From assembly GCF_027579695.1 (NCBI RefSeq), contig NC_083577.1:29600698-29664697 (forward strand): a stretch of DNA of 64,000 bases, read 5' to 3'. How positions within the stretch are numbered: the stretch's first letter is position 1; the number at the start of each line of letters is the position of its first letter. The position numbers were made by a program, and so were the translations under genes. Origin of the DNA: Neoarius graeffei (taxonomy: Eukaryota > Chordata > Actinopteri > Siluriformes > Ariidae). Below the pieces are notes generated by a model. That model worked only from the letters and a program-made list of their open reading frames with translations. It was not told the origin of the DNA and made no database searches. Positions 1 through 11,300 of the stretch are shown in pieces.

Positions 1-1
1 T

Positions 2-436
2 TTACACTCCCCTGACTTCTCTCTCCCCTTTATTTTGCAGACTGATGCATCCGACAGAGGGCTGGGGGCCGTTTTGTCCCAGGAGGTGGAGGGCGAGGAG
101 CACCCCGTGCTGTACATCAGCCGGAAACTGTCGATGCGCAAAAGCAAGTACAGCACAATCGAGAAGGAGTTCCTCGCCATCAAGTGGGTGGTCCTTGCCC
201 TCCGATACTACCTGCTGGGACACACTTTCACTTTCTGTTTGGACCACGTGCCCTTCCAGTGGCTCCTCCGCATGTAGGATGCCAATGTGCGGATCACCCG
301 TCGGTATTTCGCCCTCCAGCCATTTAAGTTCAACATGATCCACAGGCCAGGGGCGCAGATGATGGTGGTGGACTTCCTGTCCCATAGGGGGGGAGTCATC
401 AGGGAGCTGTCCGGCCTGAGTCGGGCGGTGGAGGTA
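2..436 (+). pseudogene. RNase H region of Gmr1-like pol, broken
   Basis: The frame shows the retroelement RNase H start (TDASDRGLGAVLSQEVEG), then YISRKLS, TIEKEFLAIKWVVLALRYYL and a DHVPFQWLLRM stretch. A TAG at 275-277 replaces the lysine codon present in the second copy at about 49212, so the enzyme is truncated. After the stop the frame continues with RITRRYFALQPFKFNMIHRPG and VVDFLS, the usual end of RNase H. In a live element this domain would degrade the RNA of the RNA/DNA hybrid during reverse transcription. Confidence 0.8.
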
Positions 437-745
437 TGTGGCAGCGGGGGCATGGCTAAGCAGCAGTCTGTGAATGGAGGGTGGGGTCGGGGAAGGTAAG
501 TGGCTAAGTCATTCCATCTGCTGTCAATAAATGTGTGTGTGTGTGTGACAGGGATGGAGCATAAAAGGAGAGAGAGAGCAGAGAAAAGGAGCTCTCTCCC
601 TGACCACAATGCATGTGTGTGAGTGAGTGAAAGAGTGAGTGAAAGAAAGCTGAAAAGCAAGCTGAAGCTCAGTAAAGTGCTTTGTGTAAACATCAACTCT
701 CACCTGCTGTGCTTCTGTGCTCCACCCACATCAGGAACTGTTACA
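437..745 (+). repeat. 3' LTR of Gmr1-like copy 1
   Basis: It begins TGTGGCAGCGGGGGCATGG and ends TGTTACA. It aligns along its length with the LTR at 49390-49703, including a TATA-type stretch (cataaaagg at 562), a GA-rich run and the ending ctgtgctccacccac. A short TG repeat lies at 532-548. Confidence 0.85.
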
Positions 746-988
746 ATGATGACTATCATTTGCCATTCAATATTGGTAAATGTTTTCCATTTATGATCAT
801 CAACATCTTGCATCAGTTGTAGCCCTACAGGATTTGCATCAACTGTGTTATGTAGAGTAAGTATTATTAAAACCTATAAACTCACTCAGTACAGTATGTG
901 ACTATTTGCTATTGTACTGTTTCCTGTGGGTGTCTTCCTTATTCAGGTCTAAGGATAAGGTGCACTATCATTTGCTATTTCTATGAGC
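746..988. other. Spacer between two LTR elements
   Basis: AT-rich sequence with no reading frame or repeat that I recognise. It is the flank into which the Sushi-like element inserted. Confidence 0.6.
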
Positions 989-993
989 TTATA

Positions 994-1406
994 TGCCAGT
1001 AAACCCGCTGAAGCTCAACTGACTACAAACATGGACTCCCCGAACTACATTTCCCATAACACACAACACCCTCTGTCTTCCGCCTACTGATTTACAGCTG
1101 ACTGTCATTTCCTTAATCTCCTGTCCCTCCCTATAAGCTCACCTCACATACACACATCTTTGCGAAGTATTGTTCTGCCCTCAGTACATACCAAGTCTTG
1201 TATTCTTTCTGATTGTCCATTTCTGACCCTTGCTACTTTCCTCTTGTTTCTCACTCTTTGTCTATTTTGCTATGCTACACTGTTTGCCGATCGCCCAACC
1301 CTCGCTAGTTTACTGACTCTGATTTCCGCTTTCCGATTTGGCTTTGACTACCTTCTGTAAGCTGTCTTCCTGCATGACTACATCCATAAGTGCCTGCACT
1401 CTCACA
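994..1406 (+). repeat. 5' LTR of the Sushi-like element
   Basis: It starts TGCCAGTAAACCCGCTGAAG and ends CTCTCACA, and pairs base for base in length (413 bp) with 12665-13077. The preceding five bases are ttata. Only 15 bases separate it from the gag ATG, leaving almost no room for a conventional tRNA primer site; the Tf1/Sushi group is known for self-priming, which would fit but is not shown here. Confidence 0.92.
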
Positions 1407-1421
1407 AGATACTTTACCGTC

Positions 1422-2468
1422 ATGGATGTAGCGGAGGACACGAACTAGACCGCTTTAAATGCACAGGGGCATTTACTAGGAAAACATCAGCAAATGATTG
1501 CCGATCTCAACAGCCGGATGGCTCAGCTTGCAACGGTGATGTTGCAGACCCTCCTAGCATGCATTGTTTTGCCTACCAATCCAGTGTTGAAACCCCCTCC
1601 TCCGGAGAAGTTTGCTGGAGATGTCAGCGCCTGTAAAGGTTTTTTGTTACAGTGTTCTTTATATTTCACCACTATGCCTAGCCTGTCTGACGAACATAAG
1701 ATCACTAAATTCCTATCTTTTCTCACTGGCAAAGCACTCCGCTGGGCAACTGCAATCTGGCACAAGGGTGGCAAACCCACCAAGTCATATGAACAGTTCG
1801 TCTCACAATTCAAGAGGGTTTTCGACCATGAACCTGAGGGGATAGAAGTTGGAGAGAGCCTATTCGCCAGTTCCCAGGGTAACCGCAGCGTAGCCGAATA
1901 CGCCCTGGATTTCAGGACACTAGCTGCCACCAGTGGATGGAACGACCCCGCCTTGAAGGCAGTCTTTCACCAGGGTCTCCGTCCTGAGATCCTCAGTGAA
2001 CTGGCCTGTAGAGATGAGAACCTTTTTCTCGACTCCCTCATCAAACTAGCCATCCATTTCGACCAGTTGCTTAAGCATCGTCCCTCCATTCAGGATGATG
2101 CCAGGGCTGCCCTGCCGACAGAGGATGATGCTCCCATGGAAGTGTCCCGAACTAGACGATGCAAAGAGAGATTGTATATCTATTGTGGGAGCTCCGAACA
2201 TCACATTAGGAACTGCCCAATTCGACCAGCCTGTGATAACCCAGCTGAACCACCCAGGTCCTTCACAAGACCGGTGAGAAAGCACACCTCCAAGTCTTTT
2301 CAGTTACCAGTGATACTGAAAGTTGCATCCACTACTCGCACCCTATCTGCTTTCATAGATTCAGGAGCAGAAGGGAATTTTATCAAACAAGCCATTGTGC
2401 ATGAGCTCAACCTTCCCGTCACTATGCTGTACAGCCCACTCAGCATCTGGACCATCAATGGCAGGTGA
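1422..2468 (+). pseudogene. gag and protease start of the Sushi-like element
   Basis: The frame opens with ATG at 1422 (MDVAEDTN) and meets TAG at 1446-1448, after which ALNAQGHLLGKHQQMI continues in the same frame; the longest open stretch starts at 1494. The matrix/capsid part has the RTL/PEG10-like PPEKFAGD motif and the ALRWATAIW and FKRVFDHEP segments. The zinc knuckle reads YIYCGSSEHHIRNC: the first cysteine of the CX2CX4HX4C motif is replaced by tyrosine. The protease follows with the catalytic DSGAEGNF motif at about 2360. Gag would build the particle and protease would cut it. The stop, the knuckle change and the frame loss after 2468 mark it as dead. Confidence 0.85.
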
Positions 2469-2572
2469 TGGGTTGATCACTTCACGCACCCAACCTGTGC
2501 ATTACATAAGGAGCTCCTATCCCTCTACATCACTTCTACTGTCAATCATGACATCATTCTCAGGTACCCCAG

Positions 2573-3535
2573 TTGCAACTCCATGACCCTCTTATCTCCT
2601 GGCAACAAAAAGAAATTCTCCAATGGTCACCCACCTGCTTCCAGAGTTGCCTCTCTCATCCTCAAGTCCAGATTGCTTCCACCTCTGTTGAGAGTCCTCA
2701 ACCCAACTCTATCAACAACGTGCCTGACTGCTATAGGGACCTTGCTGAGGTTTTCAGCAAGGGGAAGGCCTGTGGGCTATCTCTGCACAGACCTTACGAC
2801 TGCGCCATAGACTTGCTACCCAGTATGTCTCTTCTTTGCAGTCGCATCTATCCCCGTCTCAGAAGGAACATGCTGCCATGGAGGATTACATAGAGGAGGC
2901 TCTCAAACAGGGGTATATCTGCCCATCCAAATCTCCCGCATCAGCTGGTTTCTTTTTTGTCGAGAAACGTGGGGGTGGGCTAAGGCCTTGCATAGATTAT
3001 AGAGGCCTCAATCAGGTCACTGTCAAGTATCCGTATCCTCTACCCTTAGTTCCAGCAGCCCTAGAACAACTACGAACCACCAAGATTTTCATCAAACTTG
3101 ACTTACGCAGTGCTTACAACTTGATCCGGATCAAGAAGAGTGATGAGTGGGAAACGGCATTTAACACCACTGCTGGACACTTCGAGTACCAGGTCATGCC
3201 TTATAGCCCTTCTTCAACTCCCAGCATGTTCCAGTGTTTCATTAATGACATGCTCCGTGACATGCTGGGCAAATATGTCATTGCATACATAGACGACATC
3301 CTCATCTACTCACCAGATTTTTTGCACCACCAGGAACACGTCAGAGCAGTTCTCAGAAGACTTTTGGAGAACAACCGCTCCTTGAAGGCTGAGAAGTGAG
3401 TTCCATCAAAGCAGGATCTCCTTCCTGGGCTAGTTCATCAGCGCCAGCAGAGTCAGCATGGACTTGTCCAAGGTCTCAGCCATAACATCCTGGCCCACAC
3501 CTCACTCCATCAAAGACCTCCAGTGTTTCCTAGGC
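2573..3535 (+). pseudogene. Reverse transcriptase of the Sushi-like element
   Basis: Two frames carry the linker and RT. The clear RT core is 2836-3399: [54 protein letters not shown] and the catalytic YIDD box in [12 protein letters not shown]. Several residues differ from what the family usually shows, for example a proline after VMPY where FGL is expected. A frameshift near 3399 precedes the tether to RNase H, which is then interrupted at 3536 by a solo LTR. The enzyme would copy genomic RNA into DNA. Confidence 0.85.
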
Positions 3536-4211
3536 TGTTAGATTTTAAAGCCATGATTTAAGTTAGTTTATAGTTTTAAGTTAGTTTTATAATTGCAGAG
3601 TGTAATTTAGGATTGTTAAGATGTTAAGACTTTATGAGTTTAATCCTGAATCCTAGGCCTGTGACCTTCCTCCAGTGAAGTAGAGAAGTGCTGGCCTACT
3701 TTGCTAGACTAGACATAAACATGTCTTTGTTTAAAATGGTAAATGCTGAGTTGTTAAGGACATATTCTTGATAAATTGTAAATGCTGAGTTGTTAAGAAC
3801 ATATTCTTGATATGGGATGTTTTGCCTATGATTGTTTTACAATCATATTGAAATGAAATTAAGATGTAATTTGCTGACTTAGCACAAGACTTAGCATATT
3901 TACATACGCACACACATAATACACACACATTTTCACCCTCTACACGCCAAGGACACATACACACACACACATTACACACATTTACGCACATATGTAGACA
4001 ATACATAAACACAGAGAGATAAATCGATGCTATAAAATGTTTCCAAAAATGTTTTCATTTTGACGAGAAAACTGTGAGTAAACCAGCAGTGAAACCGATT
4101 TCTGGTCTTCCTGGTCTGTTTCCTTCGTGGTGTTCCGTCCCAGATACCTGTGGGTGGCACGAAGGCATTGGTCTCGGGAGGTTGACCGTTTTGGCTGGGA
4201 GAACCCTAACA
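3536..4211 (+). mobile_element. Solo LTR inserted in the Sushi-like pol
   Basis: The insert begins TGTTAG and ends CTAACA, and is flanked by the 5-bp duplication taggc (3531-3535, 4212-4216). Removing it rejoins the pol frame as cttttgcaaat after cctaggc, restoring the [11 protein letters not shown] motif. It has no open frame. A TATA-like tataaaatg at 4031 suggests plus orientation. TG...CA ends, 5-bp duplication and 676-bp length fit an LTR left by LTR-LTR recombination, retrovirus- or gypsy-derived; the family is not identified. Confidence 0.8.
3739..3815 (+). repeat. Two 39-bp tandem units in the solo LTR
   Basis: The unit gtaaatgctgagttgttaag followed by a catattcttgat stretch occurs twice with few changes. 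Short duplicated units in the U3 part of LTRs are often enhancer repeats; here this is inference. Confidence 0.7.
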
Positions 4212-4216
4212 TAGGC

Positions 4217-4760
4217 TTTGCAAATTTTTATCACCGCTTCATCCGAAGCTTCAGTAATCTGGCAAGCCCGCTAACCTCACTGCTAAAGAAAGGTCCAAGG
4301 AGCCTTCATTGGAACCCAGAAGCTGAGGAGGCCTTCAACCATCTCAAGCAAGTGTTCACGACAGCCCCAATACTCCAGCATCCGGATCCTGCTAAACCAT
4401 TCACCGTAGAGGTAGACGCTTCCAACACCGGAGTAGGGGCTATCCTGTCCCAATGTTTCAGGGAGAAACAAAAGCTACACCCTCTAAGAAGTTAACCCCA
4501 GCAGAAAGAAATTATGATGGAGGGAACAGAGAGCTACTTGTGATCAAATTGGCTCTGGAGGAGTGGTGGCACTGGCTTGAGGGATTGACACACCCTTTCA
4601 CCATTCTCACTGATCATAAGAATCTTGAGTACTTCAGGAAAGCCAAGATACTGAACCCTTGTAAGGCCAGGTGAGCTCTATTCTTCACACGATTTGATTT
4701 CACCATCTTGTTCCGTCCAGGGTCCAAGAATGTTAAGGCAGACGCTCTATCCAGGGCATT
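4217..4760 (+). pseudogene. RNase H of the Sushi-like element
   Basis: The frame resumes with [20 protein letters not shown], then [33 protein letters not shown], and after a small deletion and frame change near 4480, [17 protein letters not shown] and [16 protein letters not shown] at 4672-4674 replaces the tryptophan of the ARWALFF motif. The region ends with [14 protein letters not shown]. Frameshift and stop both inactivate it. Confidence 0.85.
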
Positions 4761-6899
4761 CGGGCCATCCCACCATGAAACTGGTTCTCACCCCATAGTA
4801 CCACTGCAATGTTTTGTGTAGTCAATCACCTGGGAACTGGACAAAGAAATCAACGCATCTCAACACCAAACCCTGCCTGTCAACCTCCCACCTGGTCTTC
4901 TCTATGTGCCAAAACGTCTCTGCAGTAAACTTATCACCTGAACACTTGTGTCTCCCACCACAGGACATACAAACAGCCAATGAACCCACCAGATGCTAAG
5001 GAACAGGTACTGGTGGGAGAACATGTTATCTGAAGTCAACCAGTTCGTTGCCTCCCGCTCCGACTGCAGTCAAGCAAAGGTCCCGAGAGCCCCCCCCCCC
5101 CAGGCAAACTATGCCCATGGTTCCCCAAAGACCATGGTCTCACCTGACTTCATCACGGACCTACCTCCATCTCAAGAAAATCCTACTATAATGGTAACCA
5201 TAGACAGATTTTTCGAAAGCACTGAAACTCATCCCGCTGCCTGGCATCCCCTCAGCCTCCCAAATTGCAGAACTCTTATTCCAGAAGGTCTTCTGGTACT
5301 ATGGTATACCAGAAGACATAGTGAGTGACTGAGGACCTCAATTCATTTCCAAGTTTTGGACAAGCTTCATGGAGAGGTTGGGGTATCTGTGAGCCTCACC
5401 TCCAGTTATCACCCACAATTCAATGGTCAAGTAGAGAGAGCGAACCAGGAAATTGGCTGCTTTCTCAGAAAATATTGCAGGCCTAGAAATTCATATATTT
5501 TTTCACCAGCCAGCCAGACTAGTTACCTTCCAAAGTAATTAGCCAAACAGAAAATCAACTAGCCAAAATTTGTTCATGTATGAATTTTACTTCTGTCAAA
5601 AATAACACAAAAGAAAGTAGTTACCATTGTTCATGACTAATGTGCATTTATTTCAAGACCCGAGTATTTTGATAGTGTTGTTAAATACATAAATGAGAAC
5701 AACACAGAGCACCATAATATAATATCAACAAATAATAATATATTGAAAAACTTGGCAACTTGGTGTATGAGTATTGAAAACAAATATACTTACTATCATG
5801 ACTATAGCACCCAAAATATGTCTAACATGCTTTCTGTACTTAACCATTTATGAGAGAGAAAGCATTAGGAGCTTCATATTGACTAGGAATCAACTTGAAA
5901 AAAATTAATTATTCCATAAAAATCATATCGCAGCCAAGGTCTACCCTGCTCCCACGTTTGCTTATAAGTCCTTTGTCGTTTCTCCTTCTTGTAAGTTTTA
6001 TTGGCGACCTTTTTCTCCTCTTCAGACCGAGGTCGCTTTGTCCCCGTCTCTGGCAGTTTCTGTACACCTTTCAGAAAATTCCACATCGCAATGTAGCTTT
6101 GGCAGATGTAGATGTAAACAACAACAAAAACACGTGTTTAAATGGCCGATAACGTGATTACCGCGATATTCAACGAGATGTGTTATATGCATGCGCAGTA
6201 GTGAAAAAACCGACAGCCTGACTCGTACACGATATGATTCGGAATTCTTCAGTATTTTCCGTCCTGCCGATAAACACATCGATTAACACAGACACGGCAC
6301 ACTCTTAATATGTGGCGCCTTTAGTTGACGGTGTGTCTGAATCTTCGCTTCATATATATTTTTTATTTTCAACTAGCCAGCCGGGCTGGCTAGTGACAGG
6401 AATTACCCACCAAATGACAAATTAAGTTGCCTCGGGCGACCGAACCACCATGAATTTCGAGCTGTGTATTGCATGCGTAACCAGGGGGACTGGGCTTGCT
6501 TCCTGCCCTGGGTTGAATATGCACAAAACTCGCTGAAGAACTCTGCTACCAAACTAACCCCATTTCAGTGCATACTCTGCTACCAACCACCATTGTTCCC
6601 CTGGGATGATGCCCCGAACCAGGTCCAAGCAGTCGATGACTGGTTCAAACATAGCCAGACCATCTGGGAGGAGGTTCATCAACGTCTGGAGGCAGTGTGC
6701 ACCAAGTACAAAGTCATATGCAGACAAGCAAAGAGGAGAGACCCCCAACTTCCAACCAGGAGACAAAGTTTGGGTGGCCACCAGAAACCTAGGGGAAACC
6801 AACACTTGTAAGAAGCTCCAACCCCGATATATCGGCCCATTCAAGATCCTACGCCGAATCAACGAAGTAGCTTACCATCTCGAACCCCCCCACAGCTGA
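4761..6899 (+). pseudogene. Integrase of the Sushi-like element, split by a hAT
   Basis: The N-terminal part keeps NRYWWENMLSEVNQF; the core shows SPDFITDLPPSQ, TIDRFF, then [19 protein letters not shown] with the catalytic glutamate. The frame breaks at 5479 where the hAT begins and resumes at 6467 with CMRNQGDWACFLPWVEYAQN. The C-terminal part (6606-6899) holds FQPGDKVWVATRNL and LQPRYIGPFKILRRINEVAY. At least three further frame changes are visible (near 5330, 6780 and 6895). Integrase would insert the element; the chromodomain after it (12420-12530) would steer the choice of site. Confidence 0.83.
5480..6466. mobile_element. hAT-type non-autonomous element in the integrase
   Basis: The insert is flanked by tattgca (5473-5479, 6467-6473); the eighth base differs. 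Removing it restores integrase codons KYCMRNQ. Its ends are imperfect inverted repeats, with agaaattcat near the left and atgaatttcga near the right, and subterminal ctagccagcc blocks in both orientations; one forms the palindrome agccagccgggctggct near 6380. Ends of the CAGGGCTCGAAATT type are common in hAT elements (from memory). No transposase remains. Confidence 0.72.
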
Positions 6900-7005
6900 A
6901 TATCACCCACTTTCCACATCTCTCACCTCAAACCCACCATCCCGGGACACCTCGCCAGTAACCCAACAACCCAAGAACACCCCTCACTCAACAGTGAGGA
7001 AGACC

Positions 7006-7132
7006 GGGGGTTTTCAAGATGGCGGCTTGAGGGAAGGTCGTGTAAGGCTGAGCTGGTGCGCTATTTCACTAATTTTATCATTTCTGCCTATAAGCAAGCG
7101 TCTCGCAGACTCGTGTGGCTCTGTTTAACACA
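7006..7132 (+). promoter_or_regulatory. L1 5' UTR with YY1-like site
   Basis: The first bases contain caagatggcggct, close to the YY1-binding consensus AAGATGGCGGC that also opens the human L1 5' UTR, where it fixes the transcription start. The match is visible; function here is inference. Confidence 0.55.
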
Positions 7133-8005
7133 ATGAGCATAAATACCTACTTTTTGAGACAGACTGACAAAAAGAAGGGAAGTAATTCCGAGGAAGCTAC
7201 ACCGCAAGACAGTGCTAGCGAGGACAGCGCGCTAGCTCCTGCACAACGTGAGATGATTTCCGAGATCACGGCTAACATTTCTAAGATCATTGACGACAAG
7301 TTGAGTCCGTTATCGCATTTGTTGCAAGCGCATCGTGAGGAGCTGGACAATCATGGGGAACGCATTACGGAGGTGGAGGGAAGAGTGTCTGCGTTGGAGG
7401 ACATAGTTAACCCAGTGGAGAGTAAAATGAAGGCTCTGGAGCAACAGGTGATGGACTTGAACAAGCGTATTGATGACTTAGAGAATAGAGGAAGAAGGAA
7501 AAATATACACATTATCGGTCTTCCTGAAGGCGCGGAAGGTGACAACCCAATACGTTTCTTTGAATCCTGGCTACCTGATGTCCTGAAGATTGAAACGAAA
7601 GCGGGCCGAATCAAGCTAGAAAGAGCACATCGCGCACTAGTCAACGAGACGTCTAGGTCTACTCTGAGCAATAAACCGCGATCCGTCGTGGTGAGATTTC
7701 ACAACTACCAGGACAAGCAGACTGTGATGAATGCTTTGTGGAACATGGGGGAGAGAAAAGAAGTTTTGAAACATGACGGTGCCACTGTGATGATCTTCCA
7801 AGACTTCTCTGCCGCCGTCCTCCGTAAGCGTAAAGGATTTGACGGGGTGAAGAAACGTCTTAAAGCCATTGGAGCTACCTACAATCAAGTTTTCCCAGCA
7901 TCACTGAAGGTCACCTATCGCGGATCAACAAAAACCTTCAAAGACCCAGCCACTGTGGAGAAATACATCGACTCCATTGACCCAACCAACAGCGACAACT
8001 CCTAA
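7133..8005 (+). CDS. L1 ORF1 protein, intact
   Basis: An open frame of 290 codons plus stop. I chose ATG 7133 because the open frame further upstream has only GTG at 7115. The protein has a charged start, a heptad-rich coiled coil from about residue 40 to 125 (including EVEGRVSALEDIV and LNKRIDDLENRGRRKN), then an RRM-like domain beginning NIHIIGLPEG and a C-terminal domain ending ATVEKYIDSIDP. This is the standard L1 ORF1p layout: a trimeric RNA-binding chaperone that coats the L1 RNA. It is followed after about 370 bases by ORF2. Confidence 0.92.
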   Translation: MSINTYFLRQTDKKKGSNSEEATPQDSASEDSALAPAQREMISEITANISKIIDDKLSPLSHLLQAHREELDNHGERITEVEGRVSALEDIVNPVESKMKALEQQVMDLNKRIDDLENRGRRKNIHIIGLPEGAEGDNPIRFFESWLPDVLKIETKAGRIKLERAHRALVNETSRSTLSNKPRSVVVRFHNYQDKQTVMNALWNMGERKEVLKHDGATVMIFQDFSAAVLRKRKGFDGVKKRLKAIGATYNQVFPASLKVTYRGSTKTFKDPATVEKYIDSIDPTNSDNS

Positions 8006-8374
8006 TTATGGACGTGTAGTTTCACTCTTTTTTTTTTGTGCTACTTTTCATTGTTGAGGACTGTTTGCGAGATCCGCGCGAGGATGTGAGTATGTTGAAC
8101 TTTACCTTAACTTAGAGCCTATGCTGAGGGCTACATAAAAGCGACACCACACAGCATTTTGAGATTTGTCTTCTGTCGCAAGAGAACCCCTTTGCTCGAC
8201 TCTGCTACGTAAGTAGAGGACAGTATTTAGTTTTAATGCTAGTTTTCTTGGCATTTGTTTGTCTTTTGTTTGTTTGTTATTTGATGTTTAGTACTCGGCT
8301 CCCTTTTTACTTTACTTATGTTATGTGCAGGCAGTATGTGGCTCAGGATAACATTGTGCATTTAATGATTTAAC

Positions 8375-11300
8375 ATGGTTATGTCCTTACTTAAACTATG
8401 CAGCTGGAATGTCAATGGTATTCATACGCCTATTAAACGGCAAAAAGTCCGAACTTATCTTAAAAAGGGGGGGGGGTGCATATTGCATTATTGCAGGAGA
8501 CCCATCTAGACGACACAGAACACTTAAAGCTGCAGCAAGGGGGGTTTGATCAGCTTTTCTATTCCTCTTTTACATCAAGGAGCAGGGGGGTTGTTATTCT
8601 GGTGAAGAAAAACCTGCCATTCAAAGCTGTGCATTGCATTAAGGATAAGAACGGGTGATATATTATTGTTAAAGGGGAATTATATGGGCAGACTATTGCA
8701 ATCCTGAATGTCTATTATCCACCAGGTCACCCTGGTGCATTTCTAGCCATAGCCTTCTCTGAATTAGCGGATCTAAATGTCAGAAATAGTTTTGTGGGAG
8801 GAGATTTTAATTGCCACCTGAACCCCTGTATTGACAAATTTCCTGTGAGTACAACACCTTCTCACCATTCTAAATTCATCAACGGTCTCTGTGAGGATTT
8901 GGATTTTATAGATGTGTGGCGAACTCAACACCCAGTAGACAGGGAATATACTTTCTTTTCAAAAGTCCATAATTGTCACACACGCATAGACTACTTTTTC
9001 ATACCTAAAATTTTGTTACAGTCAATTACATGTAGTTCCATAGGTAGTGCAGTTATATCAGACCATGCTGCTGTTTTTATTCAGTGCCAAATTGGTCACT
9101 TAGCCCCACAGACAAGATATTGGAGGTTTAACCCTTTCATTCTCTCAGACCACAAATTTGTATCCTATTTCTCTGAGGAATTCCAATCCTTTTTATCAAT
9201 AAATTCAGCCTCTACAAATAATCCATCTCTTCTCTGGGAAACATCTAAAGCCTTTGCAAGAGGTCTTATCATATCCTATGTGTCCAGTAGGAGGCGTAGA
9301 CAAGCTGAACAAAGGGAAATTCTAGAATCTAGGCTTAAGGTGGCAGAAAGGGAATATATAGCAAGGCCTTCTCCAACAAGACTTAAAGAAATTTCTGCTC
9401 TGCGATCAGCCTTAGATTCCCTGTTAACAGAGCAAGCTGAAGCAAAAATCAGATTTGCTAAACAGAGATTATATGAGCAGGGTGATAAAGCAGGGAGATA
9501 TTTGGCCTATTTGACAAGGAAAAAATCAGACTCAAAAACAATCTCTTCAATTACAGATGAAATGGGGAAGCAAGTATTTGATCATGTTTCTATAAATAAC
9601 ACATTCAAAAAATTCTATGAAAAACTGTATGGGTCAAATTTACAGCAGGATAGCCCTGGACTAATGGACACTTTCTTCTCCTCTCTGGATTTTCCACAAC
9701 TGACAGATAATCAGAAGTCAAAACTTAATGCACCCATAACTAAAGAGGAAGTAACGATTGCAATTAATGCACTGCCCTCTGGAAAGGCGCCTGGGCCCGA
9801 TGGGTTGAGTAGTGAATTTTATAAAGAATTTCAGGGCCTCTTGATTGAACCACTACTGAATATGCTGACAGACTCATTAGAAAGGGGCATCCTGCCAGCT
9901 TCTTTGAGGGAAGCCAATATTTTGTTAATTTTAAAGAAAGGGAAACAACCAGAGCAATGTGCCTCATATCGACCGATATCTTTATTGAATGTAGATTTAA
10001 AAATTCTGTCTAAAATATTGGCAACGCGACTGGAAGACTTGCTCCCTGTTCTTATCAATGAAGACCAAACGGGTTTCATTAAAGGCCGTAACTCATGTAA
10101 TAACATGCGCAGATTGATGAACACAATTCAGAAGTTTCGTGAACAGTCAACTGAAGGTATAGTCGTCTCTCTGGACGTGCAGAAGGCTTTCGACCGCGTA
10201 GAAATGCCTTTCCTGTTTTATGTTTTAGAAAGATTTGGTCTAGGTTCCAATTTTATCAGTTGGGTTCGTTTGCTTTAAAATAATCCTCTCTCCTCAGTTC
10301 TCACTAATGGATTGCGGTCCCCTAATTTTGCTATTCAAAGAGGCACTAGGCAGGGGTGTCCCTTATCCCCTCTTTTGTTTGCTCTAGTTATTGAGCCTCT
10401 GGCTGAAGCGATCAGGAGGAATCAGGGCATACACGGATTGCCTATAGGTGATAAGCAGCATAAGATAACCCTATATGCCGATGACATTCTGATCTTTATG
10501 ACTGAGCCTGGTATTTCCATTCCTAACGTCCTTGACACTATAGGTAAATTCAGTGCATTTTCAGGGTATAAAATCAATTTTGACAAATCAGAGGCAATGC
10601 CTTTGGGTAGCCTGTTGCACCAACCAAATACCCCATGCCCATTCCCATTTAAGTGGTCCCCATCTGGTTTTATTTATCTAGGAATATACATAACCCCTGA
10701 TTTTGACAAAATGTATAGAGCTAATTTTCCCCCTCTACTTGAACGCATCAGAATGAATCTTGAGAGATGGAATACATTGCCCATCTCTTGGCTTGGACGC
10801 GTGGCCCTCCTGAAAATGAATGTGTTACCCAGACTGCTTTACCCCATTCAGATGATTCCAATTCTCTTATCTCACAAAACCTTAAAAAGCCAGAAGAGTT
10901 GGTTAAGCTCCTTCATATGGGCTAAGAAAAACCCCCGTCTTAGCTTAGCAACTCTATGCCTCCCCTCTTCAGAAGGTGGCCTTGACCTTCCTGACATTAG
11001 GAAATACCAGCTCAGTGCACACCTTCGCTACATCACTGATTGGATGCACAATGATCCTAAGTCCATATGGTTGGATATAAAGAGTTCCATGTCTAAACTA
11101 CCTCTCTCGAATTTGTTATTTATAAAAAAATCCTTGAGCTCTGTGTGTCATAATCCAGTCACTACCCACACCGTTAAGGCCTGGCAGGTAGTTAGAAGGT
11201 TAGAGGGCAGACATAAACTCACTTCTGTGTTTACGCCAATATGTGGCAACATAGATTTTTCACCAGGTGTAACTGACCCTGTCTTTCAAATCTGGAGTAC

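Larger units (their letters stand above)
1..745 (+). mobile_element. Gmr1-like LTR retrotransposon, 3' end (copy 1)
   Basis: This is the right-hand end of an LTR retrotransposon; the rest lies off the window. It matches 48950-49703 of the second copy in this window over RNase H and the 3' LTR. No target duplication can be tested because the other end is missing; the five bases after the LTR are atgat. Confidence 0.85.

Noticed and set aside
6464-6811. Separate host gene at the open frame after the hAT
   Set aside because: It continues the chromovirus integrase exactly (CMRNQGDWACFLPW).
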